NCBI RefSeq assembly: GCF_010993745.1
Contig: NZ_WOTN01000001.1
Location: 3,041,235 to 3,105,234, forward strand
DNA from: Fodinicola acaciae
GTDB lineage: Bacteria; Actinomycetota; Actinomycetes; Mycobacteriales; HKI-0501
Reading direction: 5' to 3'
Length of the DNA: 64,000 bases
How positions within the stretch are numbered: position 1 is the stretch's first letter; every line of letters starts with the position of its first letter. The translations under genes and the position numbers were made by a program. Positions 1 to 7,600 of this stretch are shown in pieces. The notes below the pieces were generated by a model. That model was not told the DNA's origin. It made no database searches and worked only from the letters and a program-made list of their open reading frames with translations.

Positions 1-429
1 GAACAACGCGGCCACAACAAGCAACACGAGCGCCGCGATCACCGCTGTCGTCAGCACGTCCGAGACCTGGACGGTCAGCACCGAGCCGACCAGATATGCG
101 GACAGATCCTTGGTAAAACCGGCCTGCGCCGACATCAACGCGACACCCAAAGCAAAACCGGCCGACAACACGACACCGGTCGCGGCGGTGCTGTCCTGCT
201 TACGTGACAACAAAGTCACCGCGCCGGCCACCAGCAGGCCGACCAAGGCACCGCCGAGATAGAGGTTGGCGCCGATCAGCACCGCGACAACCACACCGGG
301 GAAAGTCGCGTGTGTCATGGCCATCGTGAAAAACGACAGCCGCCGCAGCACGACGTGTACGCCCACGACGCCGGCCAGCCCGCCGACCAGGACGACCTCG
401 ACGATCGCGCGGACGAGGTAGGAGCTCAT
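1..429 (-). CDS. Zinc/manganese ABC transporter permease (partial, C-terminus off the left edge)
   Basis: This is an inner-membrane permease of the ZnuB/MntB (ABC-3) family that moves Zn or Mn delivered by the binding protein encoded at 2025-2972. Reading leftward from the ATG at 429, about 143 codons are visible and the gene runs off the window. The N-terminus is hydrophobic with several membrane segments and has the family motif THATFPGVV near residue 40, which the neighbouring permease has as THTVFPGVV. The start overlaps the upstream permease stop as ATGA, so the two are translationally coupled. Two different permeases in one operon suggest a heteromeric channel. Metal preference is inferred from the Zur context. 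Confidence 0.85.
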   Translation of the reverse strand, partial: MSSYLVRAIVEVVLVGGLAGVVGVHVVLRRLSFFTMAMTHATFPGVVVAVLIGANLYLGGALVGLLVAGAVTLLSRKQDSTAATGVVLSAGFALGVALMSAQAGFTKDLSAYLVGSVLTVQVSDVLTTAVIAALVLLVVAALF

Positions 430-1277
430 CGCGTCACCACCCGCCGCACACCCGCGTACGCGAGCGCGAGGACGTACGCGACGACCAGAGCCAGGACGAC
501 GGTCGCGCCGGACGAGAGTCGTACGCCACCGAAAACCGAGGCGCCATAGCTGGTCACAAGGCCGGCGTATCCGCCGGCGACACCGACGACACAGCCGATC
601 GCGACGACCAGCGACAGCCGGTCGCTGATCAGCCGGGCGGTGGCAGCCGGCACCACCAGCAACGCGATCACCAAAATCGTGCCGACCGCCTGCACGGCGG
701 CGACGACGACCAGCGCCACGATGACGTTGAGGATCAGGTCGAGTACGCCGACCGGATAGCCGGCGGCACGCGCGCCTTCCGCGTCGAAGGACCGGAAAAC
801 CAGCTCTTTGCCGATGATCGCCAGCACCAGCACGACAATCGCGGCCACCACGGCGGTTTCCACCAGCTGCCGCGCGGAAACCGTGAGCACGTGGCCGAAC
901 AGGAACGTCGTCAGGTCGGAGGTGTATTCGGTCTGTCGCGACACCACGACGACACCGATGGAGAACATAGCCGTCAGCAACACAGCCAATGCCGCGTCCG
1001 AACTCACTCGCCGCGCGGCGGTCAGTACGGTCAGCGCGACGGCGGTGAGCACGCCGGCGATCAGTGCGCCGACGAAGATGCCGCCCTCCCCCGCGACCAC
1101 GAAACCGATGACCACGCCGGGAAAAACCGTGTGTGTCAAGGTGTCGGCGGCGAATGCGAGCTTACGCAGCAACACGAAAGCGCTGACGACGCCACCGAGC
1201 ACACCGAGGATGCACAGCTCGATCAGCGCACGTGCCATGAACGGCAACGAAAACGGATCGACGAGAAGTGCGCTCAC
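426..1277 (-). CDS. Zinc/manganese ABC transporter permease (ZnuB/MntB-like)
   Basis: A 283-residue integral membrane protein of the ABC-3 permease family with seven to eight predicted helices and the motif THTVFPGVVIG near residue 50. I chose the GTG at 1277 because it overlaps the ATPase stop as GTGA, the same coupling seen downstream; longer upstream extensions read into the ATPase gene. It should form the transmembrane pore of a Zn(II) or Mn(II) importer with the ATPase (1274-2038) and the lipoprotein (2025-2972). Expected co-regulation is by Zur through the operon promoter near 3000. Family assignment is firm; substrate is inferred. Confidence 0.88.
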   Translation of the reverse strand: MSALLVDPFSLPFMARALIELCILGVLGGVVSAFVLLRKLAFAADTLTHTVFPGVVIGFVVAGEGGIFVGALIAGVLTAVALTVLTAARRVSSDAALAVLLTAMFSIGVVVVSRQTEYTSDLTTFLFGHVLTVSARQLVETAVVAAIVVLVLAIIGKELVFRSFDAEGARAAGYPVGVLDLILNVIVALVVVAAVQAVGTILVIALLVVPAATARLISDRLSLVVAIGCVVGVAGGYAGLVTSYGASVFGGVRLSSGATVVLALVVAYVLALAYAGVRRVVTR

Positions 1278-2038
1278 GGCCGTGACACGATCACGTGATC
1301 GCCACGCAGTTCCAGGGCGTGTCCACCGTACGCGGCCTGCAACAGCTCCGGCGTCAGCGTCGCGTCCGGCGGGCCGAAGCCAAACTGGTGTTTGTTGAGC
1401 AGGCAAACCTCTTCGCACGCGACGTGCGCGAGCGCGAGATCGTGCGTACTCACCACCACGGCGGCACCATCGGTCTTGAGTTTCTCAATCGCGGCCAGCA
1501 AAGCGTCCTGGCTGACCGCGTCGACGCCGTTGAACGGCTCGTCGAGCAGCAGCAGCTTCGGCTGCGCGGCGATGGCGCGAGCGAGCAGTACGCGCTGGCG
1601 CTGGCCGCCGGACAGCGTGCCGAAGCGTGCCTTGGCGCGGTCGGCGAGACCGACCTGCTTCAGCGCCTCGGCGGCGATCGCCTTGTCGGTCTTGCCCGGC
1701 CGGCGCAGCCAGCCGACCTGGCGATAGCGCCCCATCAGCACGACGCCGGCGGCGGTGATCGGGAAGTCCTCGTCGAGCGTGTCGGCCTGCGGGACATACG
1801 CCACCTTGCCGCGCGCGGCGGCCGGCGACTGGCCGAGCACGGTGATCGCACCGCGGGCCACCGGGACCAGGCCGAGGATGGCCTTGATCAGCGTGGACTT
1901 GCCGGCGCCGTTGGGGCCGACCAGCGCGACCGCCTCGCCGGCCGGCACGGCGCCGTGCACGTCCTGGAGCGCGAGCACGGAGCCGTACGCGACCGTGACA
2001 CGGTCGAACTCCAGCGCGACTTCGTTATTTGAGGGCAT
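1274..2038 (-). CDS. Zinc/manganese ABC transporter ATP-binding protein (ZnuC/MntA-like)
   Basis: Cytoplasmic ABC ATPase of 254 residues that powers metal import. Walker A is GPNGAGKST at residues 41-49, the ABC signature LSGGQRQR begins at residue 142, and Walker B LLLLDEP is at about 162-168. Its length is normal for the family. The start overlaps the end of the binding-protein gene by 14 bp, and its stop overlaps the next permease start, which places all four genes in one operon. The protein should sit on the cytoplasmic face of the two permeases. Metal specificity is inferred from the Zur-like site upstream of the operon. Confidence 0.92.
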   Translation of the reverse strand: MPSNNEVALEFDRVTVAYGSVLALQDVHGAVPAGEAVALVGPNGAGKSTLIKAILGLVPVARGAITVLGQSPAAARGKVAYVPQADTLDEDFPITAAGVVLMGRYRQVGWLRRPGKTDKAIAAEALKQVGLADRAKARFGTLSGGQRQRVLLARAIAAQPKLLLLDEPFNGVDAVSQDALLAAIEKLKTDGAAVVVSTHDLALAHVACEEVCLLNKHQFGFGPPDATLTPELLQAAYGGHALELRGDHVIVSRP

Positions 2039-2972
2039 TCACGATCACGTCTGTGTTGTGCGCTTCCATCTGCAGGTAGGTGGCGCCGGCGGAACCCGCG
2101 GGGCCGAGAGTGTCACCGTACAGAGAGTCCTCGCCGGCCTCCACCTTCACCCCGGCGGCCTGCGCGATGGTCTGCGCGGTCTTCGGCGGCAGCGAGCTCT
2201 CCGAGAAGATCGCCTTGGTGCCAGTTGCCTTGATCTTGGCGACCAGGTCCTGGATGTCCTTGCCGGACAGCTCGGCGGAGGTGTCGAAGCTGGGGATCAC
2301 CGAGCCGACGAACTGCAGGTGATAGCGGTCGATGTAGTAGCCGAAGGCGTCGTGGTTGGTGACCAGCTTGCGGTCGTTGGCCGGCAGGCTGTCGATCTTC
2401 TTGGTGATGTCGGCGTCCAGCGCCTTCAGCTTGTTGACGTACGCGCCGAGGTTGGCGCGGTATGCGGTGGCGCCCTGCGGGTCGGCCTTCTCGAACGCCT
2501 TCTCGATGTCGGTCGACATGGTGACGACGTTGAGCGGGTTGTGCCAGATGTGCGGGTCGCCGGCCTTCTCCTCGTCGGTGCCGTTGCCCTTGCGGATCGT
2601 CACGCCGGCGCTGGTGTCCACGACCGTGCCCTCGAAGCCGGCCGACGAGATCGTCTGGTCGAGCCATTTCTCCAGGCCGACGCCGTTCTTCACGACGATC
2701 CTGGCCTTGCCGATGGCGGCGATGTCGGCTGGCGACGGGTCGTAGTCGTGCGGGTCGACGTTTGGCTTGAGGATCTGTGTGACCGCGACGCGCGCACCAC
2801 CGACCTGGCGGGCGAAGTCGGCGACCTGGGTCGTGGTGGCGACCACCAGCAGCTTGCTGCCCGCCGTCTGCTGGGTCGTACCACCGCTGCCGCAGGCGGT
2901 GAGAGCGAGCAGTCCGACCAGCACGCTTGCGGCAGCGACGATGCTGCGGCGCTTCTGCGTGGCTACAGTCAC
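2025..2972 (-). CDS. Zinc-binding lipoprotein of ABC importer (ZnuA-like)
   Basis: First gene of the importer operon; a 315-residue extracytoplasmic metal-binding lipoprotein. It starts with a basic stretch and a hydrophobic helix ending in the lipobox LTAC, where the Cys is expected to be lipidated. Metal-ligand histidines of the ZnuA/TroA fold are visible in VDPHDYDPSP, DPHIWHNP and TNHDAFGYY. The GTG at 2972 is preferred over the ATG at 2984 because GGAGG lies five bases before it, whereas the SD abuts the ATG directly. There is no long His-rich loop of the kind found in many ZnuA proteins. A Zur-box-like palindrome at 2993-3007 lies 21 bp upstream. Confidence 0.88.
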   Translation of the reverse strand: MTVATQKRRSIVAAASVLVGLLALTACGSGGTTQQTAGSKLLVVATTTQVADFARQVGGARVAVTQILKPNVDPHDYDPSPADIAAIGKARIVVKNGVGLEKWLDQTISSAGFEGTVVDTSAGVTIRKGNGTDEEKAGDPHIWHNPLNVVTMSTDIEKAFEKADPQGATAYRANLGAYVNKLKALDADITKKIDSLPANDRKLVTNHDAFGYYIDRYHLQFVGSVIPSFDTSAELSGKDIQDLVAKIKATGTKAIFSESSLPPKTAQTIAQAAGVKVEAGEDSLYGDTLGPAGSAGATYLQMEAHNTDVIVNALK

Positions 2973-2989
2973 CGGATCCTCCACGGTCT

Positions 2990-3040
2990 AAACGACATTG
3001 ATTTTCAACTTCTTTGGAAACCATAACCGATGTCGTTTCC
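2990..3040 (-). promoter_or_regulatory. Candidate Zur box and flanking inverted repeat upstream of the zinc importer
   Basis: Bases 2993-3007 (CGACATTGATTTTCA) match 11 of the 13 specified positions of the actinobacterial Zur consensus TGANAATGATTNTCA. A separate 9-bp perfect inverted repeat, AAACGACAT at 2990-2998 and ATGTCGTTT at 3030-3038, brackets the site. Both lie directly upstream of the binding-protein start, so zinc-loaded Zur would repress the importer. The consensus is known biology; binding here is inferred. Confidence 0.6.
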
Positions 3041-3097
3041 GTTGTCGGCGTGTTCAGCGCAACATCTCGGAGGATCATCCGGACCAAACAGGCGAAA

Positions 3098-3146
3098 CGG
3101 CGGCCAGTTCACCGTCCAGCAGAGGAGGACGGAGGACTGGCCGCCG
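3098..3146. other. Strong hairpin in the divergent zinc-gene intergenic region
   Basis: Arms 3098-3108 and 3136-3146 are an exact 11-bp inverted repeat, and inside the loop a second perfect 6-bp stem (3112-3117 with 3127-3132) extends it, leaving a 9-base apical loop. It lies upstream of both divergent units in a region of about 490 bp without a recognisable gene. It could be a regulatory RNA element or a remnant terminator; I could not match it to a known riboswitch. Confidence 0.45.
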
Positions 3147-3496
3147 GTCGCGGCGGTGCGGGGTCGGCTATCCGAGCGAGACCCCTCTCGCCGACGGGAC
3201 CGTCTGGATCCTGGTGCACTTCATCTCCGGCGACTCTCCTTCGTCCTGCGGGGTGCGCACCCGACATACGCACTGCGGGATTTACCTTGCCGAATCAGAC
3301 GAAATCCGACAAGAGGGCAAGCTTCCTCAGTGTCGCATTGATCAGCGTTGTCCGGATAACTTTGTGAACAATCACGGTCACCGAGCGCCGAAAACCCGAC
3401 ACAAGCCACGAAAGTGGACGAGCTGGGTTGTGAACTCTGTGATAAACCCGTGGTCGTACGATCACCATGTGACTTACGCCACTGGGCGATGCATGC

Positions 3497-3526
3497 GTAA
3501 CACTGCATATGAACATGCGTTACGGT
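3497..3526 (+). promoter_or_regulatory. smtB-zur promoter with SmtB-type operator
   Basis: An inverted repeat CGTAAC/GTTACG (outer arms 3496-3501 and 3519-3524) surrounds the half-sites GCAT and ATGC of TGCATATGAACATGC, which resembles the AT-rich imperfect palindromes bound by SmtB/ArsR repressors. A -10 element TACGGT at 3521-3526 lies 7 bases before the ATG at 3534, so transcription probably starts at the start codon (leaderless), and repressor bound here would cover the -10. Autoregulation is inferred. Confidence 0.5.
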
Positions 3527-3533
3527 GGTCGCC

Positions 3534-3857
3534 ATGACGGTCCAAGAGGAGACGCGCGCGGCGGATACTGGTACGTATCACCACTTCGCCGCGGCCGGCG
3601 AGCTGCTCCGGTCACTCGCCGCGCCGATCCGGATCGCGATCGTCACCGAGCTGTCCGACGGACCAAAATGCGTCCACGAGCTGGTCGCCGCGCTCGGCGC
3701 GCCGCAGCCGCTGGTGTCGCAGCACCTGCGCGTACTGCGTGTCGCCAAACTGGTGACGACCGAACGCCGCGGCCGAGAGATCGCGTACGCCCTGGCCGAT
3801 GCCCACGTCGCACAGATCGTCGCCGACGCGGTCTCGCACGCGGGGGAGATACACTGA
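3534..3857 (+). CDS. smtB: ArsR/SmtB-family zinc-responsive repressor
   Basis: A 107-residue winged-helix metal sensor. The recognition region reads QPLVSQHLRVLRVAKLV. The C-terminal helix has D-A-H, ten residues, then H-A-G-E, an exact match to the alpha-5 zinc site pattern DxHx10Hxx[EH] of SmtB/CzrA sensors; a Cys-His pair in KCVHEL sits at the usual alpha-3 position. ATG 3534 is chosen over GTG 3525 because a TACGGT -10 lies 7 bases before it. The stop overlaps the zur start (TGATG). This smtB-zur order is the one known from mycobacteria, where Zn relieves SmtB repression so that Zur is made when zinc is high. Confidence 0.88.
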   Translation: MTVQEETRAADTGTYHHFAAAGELLRSLAAPIRIAIVTELSDGPKCVHELVAALGAPQPLVSQHLRVLRVAKLVTTERRGREIAYALADAHVAQIVADAVSHAGEIH

Positions 3858-4279
3858 TGGCCGACAACATGACCAGCGCCGTACCAGGCCGAGCCACCCG
3901 CCAACGCCGCGCGGTGGCCGCACTGCTCTCCGAGACCGACGAGTTTCGCAGTGCACAGGACCTGCACCGCCTGCTCTCCGAACGCGGCGAGGCCGTCGGC
4001 CTGACCACCGTCTATCGCACCCTCCAGTCAATGGCCGACGCCGGCGACATCGACGTGATGCGGCCACCAGGCGGCGAGCACCTTTACCGGCGTTGCGGCC
4101 AGAACCAGCATCACCATCACCACCTGGTGTGCCGCAACTGCGGCAAAGCCGTCGAGGTCGACGGCCCACCGGCGGAGCGGTGGGTGGACAAGGTGGCCGA
4201 GGAGCACGGATTCACTCAGTTGAGCCACACGTTCGACATTTTTGGGCTTTGCGGTGAGTGCGCTGGGTGCCGGAGCTAG
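3857..4279 (+). CDS. zur: Fur-family zinc uptake regulator
   Basis: A 140-residue Fur-family repressor. The DNA-binding helix is in TTVYRTLQSMADAG; a five-His run precedes CRNC, and a second CGEC plus a terminal Cys give the structural zinc site. The start overlaps the smtB stop by one base, so the two are cotranscribed. When zinc-loaded it should bind sites such as the one at 2993-3007 and shut off the importer encoded divergently at 1-2972. The physical pairing with smtB and with the importer makes Zur more likely than Fur or Mur. Length is normal. Confidence 0.9.
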   Translation: MADNMTSAVPGRATRQRRAVAALLSETDEFRSAQDLHRLLSERGEAVGLTTVYRTLQSMADAGDIDVMRPPGGEHLYRRCGQNQHHHHHLVCRNCGKAVEVDGPPAERWVDKVAEEHGFTQLSHTFDIFGLCGECAGCRS

Positions 4280-4966
4280 CGTTTGGAGCTGGCTGGGTTT
4301 CTGGTTGCGTTGAGGGTGGTCAGGTTTTCTGGTTGCCGCGTTTGAGGGGTGTGGTGCGGCCTCATTTTTGTTGCGTTTTGGGGGTGGTTGGTTTCGCCTG
4401 CGCGGCGGGCGCTCCTGCGCGGAGGGCGACCTCAAGGGGAGGGGCGCGCGGGGTCCCGTCGTTGGTTGGGTTGGGTGCCGCGTGTGCGGTTGGGTGGGTG
4501 GTGTGGTCCGGTTTGTGGCTGGGGCGCCGGCCCTGCGGTGGCGTCTCGATGGGTGGCGTGAAGGTCCAGTATGTGGGACGAGACGGCATGTGGACCGCTG
4601 AATGTCCGGCTTATACGGTTCGCTGATGGCATGAATGTCGAGTTACTTGCGTTGGACGCAAGGAACAAGGCTTTCACGCCGCCGCGATCCCCCAGGCTGT
4701 GGCGGGTGTGACTATTGAGGCTGATAATGCCGTTGTGGCTGCCGGGCTGCAACAAATGTCGGTTTTGATGTCTTGTTCAACAAGTATTACGCAACCGAGC
4801 CACCTCACCCGCACTATCAGCCACAGCAGTCACACCATCACCAGGTCGCCTCAGCGCAGGAGCGCCCGCCGCGCAGGCGAAAACCCAACCACTCCCCACC
4901 CGCCACAACCAGAAACCCACCCACCTCCACCCACCTCCACAACCAGAAAACCCCTAAACCCACCCC
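4280..4966. repeat. Intergenic repeat element, left copy (inverted relative to the copy at 45193-45908)
   Basis: No gene is evident in this 687-bp gap between the convergent zur and DUF1980 genes. Its core, about 4535-4848, matches the reverse complement of about 45421-45728 at roughly 75-80% identity by eye, with indels that break every reading frame. The best-kept part, about 4758-4790, is nearly identical and holds the 6-1-6 palindrome CTTGTTCAACAAG (4772-4784). A second hairpin CTTGCGT-TGG-ACGCAAG is at 4646-4662. A GC-rich motif containing GCGCTCCTGCGCGGAGG occurs at about 4408-4436 and, inverted, at about 4849-4880. Flanks are T/G-rich then A/C-rich. Function unknown. Confidence 0.75.
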
Positions 4967-5668
4967 CTACTCGTACACCTCTTCCGGCTCCTTGATCTGC
5001 CGGTACGAGATCACCGAGACATACGGGATCGGCTCGGTGTTGACCGGGTCGGCGTCCTGCCCAGGCTGGTACTTCCCGATCACCTCCAGCCACATGTTCG
5101 CCGGCAGATCGCCCGGCACGTTTCCGTGCATCAGCACCTTGATCGGCCGTGCGTCGGCGGCGCAGCAGGTGAGGACCATGCGGGCCAGCCAGATGCCGCC
5201 GCCGGGGCGGGGTACGACGAAGCCGGTGAGCTTGATCCGGCGGTTGGCCAGCGACAGGCCGGAGTCCCAGATGGCGCGTGAGCCGTAGTCGATCAGTGGC
5301 ATGGCGAGCGGGTCGCCGGCCGGCAGCGGTGGATATTGCGACTTTTGCGTCACGGCGGTGCCGGAGCGGCCGGCGGCGTACGAGCCGAGGGCTGGCGGGC
5401 CGACCAGGAAGATCGCCAGCACCGGCAACACCAGCAGCCAGGCCACCACTCCCCCGTGGCCATGACCATGGTCGTGCGCGGCTTTGTAGCGGCCGAAAAG
5501 CTCGCGGGCGAGCGTCACGACGGCGATGACGACGAGTACGACGCCGGCCGCGATGAGCAGCGGACGCACGCCGGCCTTGACGTATCGCAGATAGACATCG
5601 GTCAGGCTGATCCGCAGCAGCGCACCGCCGAAGAGCAGCAGGAGTACGCTCCGAGCCTCGGAAATCAC
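4967..5668 (-). CDS. TIGR03943/DUF1980 family membrane protein (YcgQ-like)
   Basis: A 233-residue protein with two to three N-terminal membrane helices, a His-Gly cytosolic loop (AAHDHGHGHGG) and a C-terminal domain ending in the family-typical KLTGFVVP, RMVLTCCAADARPI and ANMWLEVIGKY segments. Homologues accompany a permease such as the upstream gene. The GTG at 5668 overlaps the permease stop as GTGA. The reaction is not established; YcgQR pairs have been linked to metal handling, and the position next to the Zur-SmtB region makes zinc plausible, but I found no convincing Zur box before this operon. Conserved CC and the His loop are possible metal ligands. Confidence 0.8.
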   Translation of the reverse strand: MISEARSVLLLLFGGALLRISLTDVYLRYVKAGVRPLLIAAGVVLVVIAVVTLARELFGRYKAAHDHGHGHGGVVAWLLVLPVLAIFLVGPPALGSYAAGRSGTAVTQKSQYPPLPAGDPLAMPLIDYGSRAIWDSGLSLANRRIKLTGFVVPRPGGGIWLARMVLTCCAADARPIKVLMHGNVPGDLPANMWLEVIGKYQPGQDADPVNTEPIPYVSVISYRQIKEPEEVYE

Positions 5669-6672
5669 AGCAGCACCAATCCCACCGCAGAGCCGATCAG
5701 GATGGCCACCACCAGGGTGGCCGGCGCGAAGCGCAGTGCGAACGAGCGGGAGAAGGCGCCAGCCTGCATCGCGAAGAGCTTGAGGTCGATCATGGGGCCG
5801 ACGACGAGGAACACCAGCCGCGCGGTGAGCGAGAACTGCGTCAACGACGCGGCGACGAACGCGTCGGCCTCCGAGCACAGCGACAGGATGACCGCGAGCA
5901 GCGCCAGTCCGATGATCGCGAGCACCGGATTGTCGGCGATCGTACGAAGAATCTCCTGCGGCACCAGCACGTTGAGCGTCGCCGCGGTGAGCGCACCCAC
6001 GACGAGAAAGCCACCGGACGGCAGGAAGTCGGCGCGCGCCGCCTCCATAAAGGCATGCCAGCGCGGCACACCGGTGAGCTCGGGCCGATGTGGGATCCGG
6101 ATCCACTCCGTACGCCCCAGCCGCAGCCACAGCCAGCCCATCGCGATCGACACCAGCACCGACCCGACGAACCTGGCCAGCACCATCTTCGGCTGGCCGG
6201 GAAAGGCGACCGCGGTTGCGACGAGTACGACGGGGTTGATCGCCGGCGCCGAGAGCAGGAAGGCGAGCGCCGCCGCCGGCGCCACGCCACGGCGGATCAG
6301 GCCGCCGGCGATCGGTACGGAGCCGCACTCGCAACCAGGCAGGATGACCCCGGCGACACTGGCCACTGGCACCGCGAGCGCCGGCTTGCGCGGCAGCGCC
6401 TTCTCGAAGAACGAGGGTGGTACGAAGACCGCGATCGCCGCGCTGACCAGCACACCGAGCACCAGGAACGGCGTCGCCTGCACGACGATCGAGACGAAGA
6501 CGGTGGCCCAGGTCTGCATCAGCGGCGCGTCGAAGGCACCGAGGAAAAAGCCGCGGAAGACGACGATCAGCAGGCAGACCGCGATCAGCGCGTACAGCGA
6601 CCACGGGCGGCTGGGCGCCGGCGGCGGCTCGGCCGGAGCGGCCTTCTCCACGTCGGTGGTGGATGACGACAC
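5665..6672 (-). CDS. Permease, DUF318/YraQ family (YcgR-like)
   Basis: A 335-residue integral membrane protein with about eight helices. It has the family signature GCECGSVPIAGGLIRRG and LLSAPAINPVV in the first half and the mirrored LSLCSEADAFVAASL and VGPMIDLKL in the second half, with buried Cys and acidic residues that could bind metal. GTG 6672 is chosen because a -10 TACTGT lies 6 bases before it (leaderless); a longer in-frame reading begins near 7014 but crosses the TPP riboswitch of the divergent operon. It is coupled to the DUF1980 gene and the pair probably forms one transport or insertion complex. Substrate unknown. Confidence 0.82.
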   Translation of the reverse strand: MSSSTTDVEKAAPAEPPPAPSRPWSLYALIAVCLLIVVFRGFFLGAFDAPLMQTWATVFVSIVVQATPFLVLGVLVSAAIAVFVPPSFFEKALPRKPALAVPVASVAGVILPGCECGSVPIAGGLIRRGVAPAAALAFLLSAPAINPVVLVATAVAFPGQPKMVLARFVGSVLVSIAMGWLWLRLGRTEWIRIPHRPELTGVPRWHAFMEAARADFLPSGGFLVVGALTAATLNVLVPQEILRTIADNPVLAIIGLALLAVILSLCSEADAFVAASLTQFSLTARLVFLVVGPMIDLKLFAMQAGAFSRSFALRFAPATLVVAILIGSAVGLVLL

Positions 6673-6829
6673 GCGGTAACAGTAGCGACCGGCCAGGCAC
6701 CGGCTGAGCTCCTGGGTGCGTACCTCCAGCGCCGGATCAGGACGTACGCCGCGGCCGTGCACCAGAAACGGGATGTTTCCGGCGGGTGTACGGCCGGTGG
6801 CCGGCGATCGTGTTACGGTCGCCGGGTCA

Positions 6830-6918
6830 GTACGACAGGGGAGCGCCGGACGCGCTGAGAGTGCGGGAAACCGCAGACCCTCAGACCTGATCTGGGTAAT
6901 GCCAGCGCAGGAAGTCGA
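6830..6918 (+). ncRNA. TPP (THI-box) riboswitch
   Basis: The conserved THI-box blocks appear in order: GGGGAGC at 6838-6844, GCTGAGAG near 6854-6861, CAGACCC near 6874-6880, and the highly conserved block beginning ACCTGATCTGGGTAATGCCA at about 6885, followed by GCGCAGG. It lies about 100 bases before ykoE. Binding of thiamine pyrophosphate should reduce expression of the ykoEDC transporter. Confidence 0.95.
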
Positions 6919-7014
6919 GTCATCCGCTTCCACGTGCTGCCGCGCACGCGCGGCGGCGCGTGGCGACGGGTGAGCGTCAGCACTCCTCCTTCGAGCCAGA
7001 AGGAGGCACCGCAA

Positions 7015-7596
7015 ATGTCCACATCATTCCGTTGGCGGACCGTCGACATCGTCGTCACGGCCGTCGTCGGCGTCGTCTTCGGCGTCGTGTTCTTCGGTTG
7101 GGGCTTCGCCAACGGCGTCCTCACCGCACCGCTCAAGGCGGTCGCACCGCTCACCGGCGTGTTCTCCGGTGTGTGGTTCATCCCGGCGGTGCTCGCGCCG
7201 CTGATCGTGCGCAAGCCAGGCGCCGCGGTCGTCGCCGAGCTGCTCGGCTCGCTGGTCGAGATGCTGCTCGGCGGCCAGTACGGCTTCGCCACGATCCTGT
7301 CCGGTCTCGCGCAGGGGCTGGCCGCGGAGATCGTCTTCGCCGCCTTCCGCTATCGCTCGTACTCGCTGCCGACCGCTCTGCTGGCCGGCACCGCCAGCGG
7401 CCTGGGCTGTGCGATCGTCGATCTGACGACGTACTACCCGCAGTTCACGATCGGCGCCAAGCTCACGTACGCGGTGTCGTGCATGGTCGGCGGCCTGGTG
7501 CTGGCCGGTCTGGTGTCGTGGCTGCTGGCCCGCGCGCTCGGAGCGACCGGCGTGCTGTCCGCGCTGGCCGGCGGCCGCCGCCAGGCCCGCGTCTGA
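7015..7596 (+). CDS. ykoE: ECF transporter S component, thiamine/HMP (YkoE)
   Basis: A 193-residue, six-helix substrate-capture protein of the YkoE family, which binds thiamine or its hydroxymethylpyrimidine precursor. It begins MSTSFRWRTVDIVVTAVVG, contains GLTAPLK-like and LGSLVEMLLGGQYG segments and ends in a basic tail. The ATG at 7015 has an AGGAGG-type site a few bases upstream. The gene is controlled by the TPP riboswitch at 6830-6918 and is followed after 4 bp by the fused ATPase, forming ykoE-ykoD-ykoC, the complete ECF transporter. Family assignment is supported by both sequence and riboswitch. Confidence 0.93.
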   Translation: MSTSFRWRTVDIVVTAVVGVVFGVVFFGWGFANGVLTAPLKAVAPLTGVFSGVWFIPAVLAPLIVRKPGAAVVAELLGSLVEMLLGGQYGFATILSGLAQGLAAEIVFAAFRYRSYSLPTALLAGTASGLGCAIVDLTTYYPQFTIGAKLTYAVSCMVGGLVLAGLVSWLLARALGATGVLSALAGGRRQARV

Positions 7597-7600
7597 GCCG

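Noticed and set aside
3041-3460. Possible riboswitch upstream of the zinc genes
   Set aside because: A strong hairpin is present but I could not match cobalamin, M-box or other known conserved blocks on either strand.
4432-4995. Short frames inside the left repeat that could be a small protein gene
   Set aside because: The corresponding frames in the right copy are broken or shifted by indels while non-coding palindromes are kept, so selection does not act on a protein.
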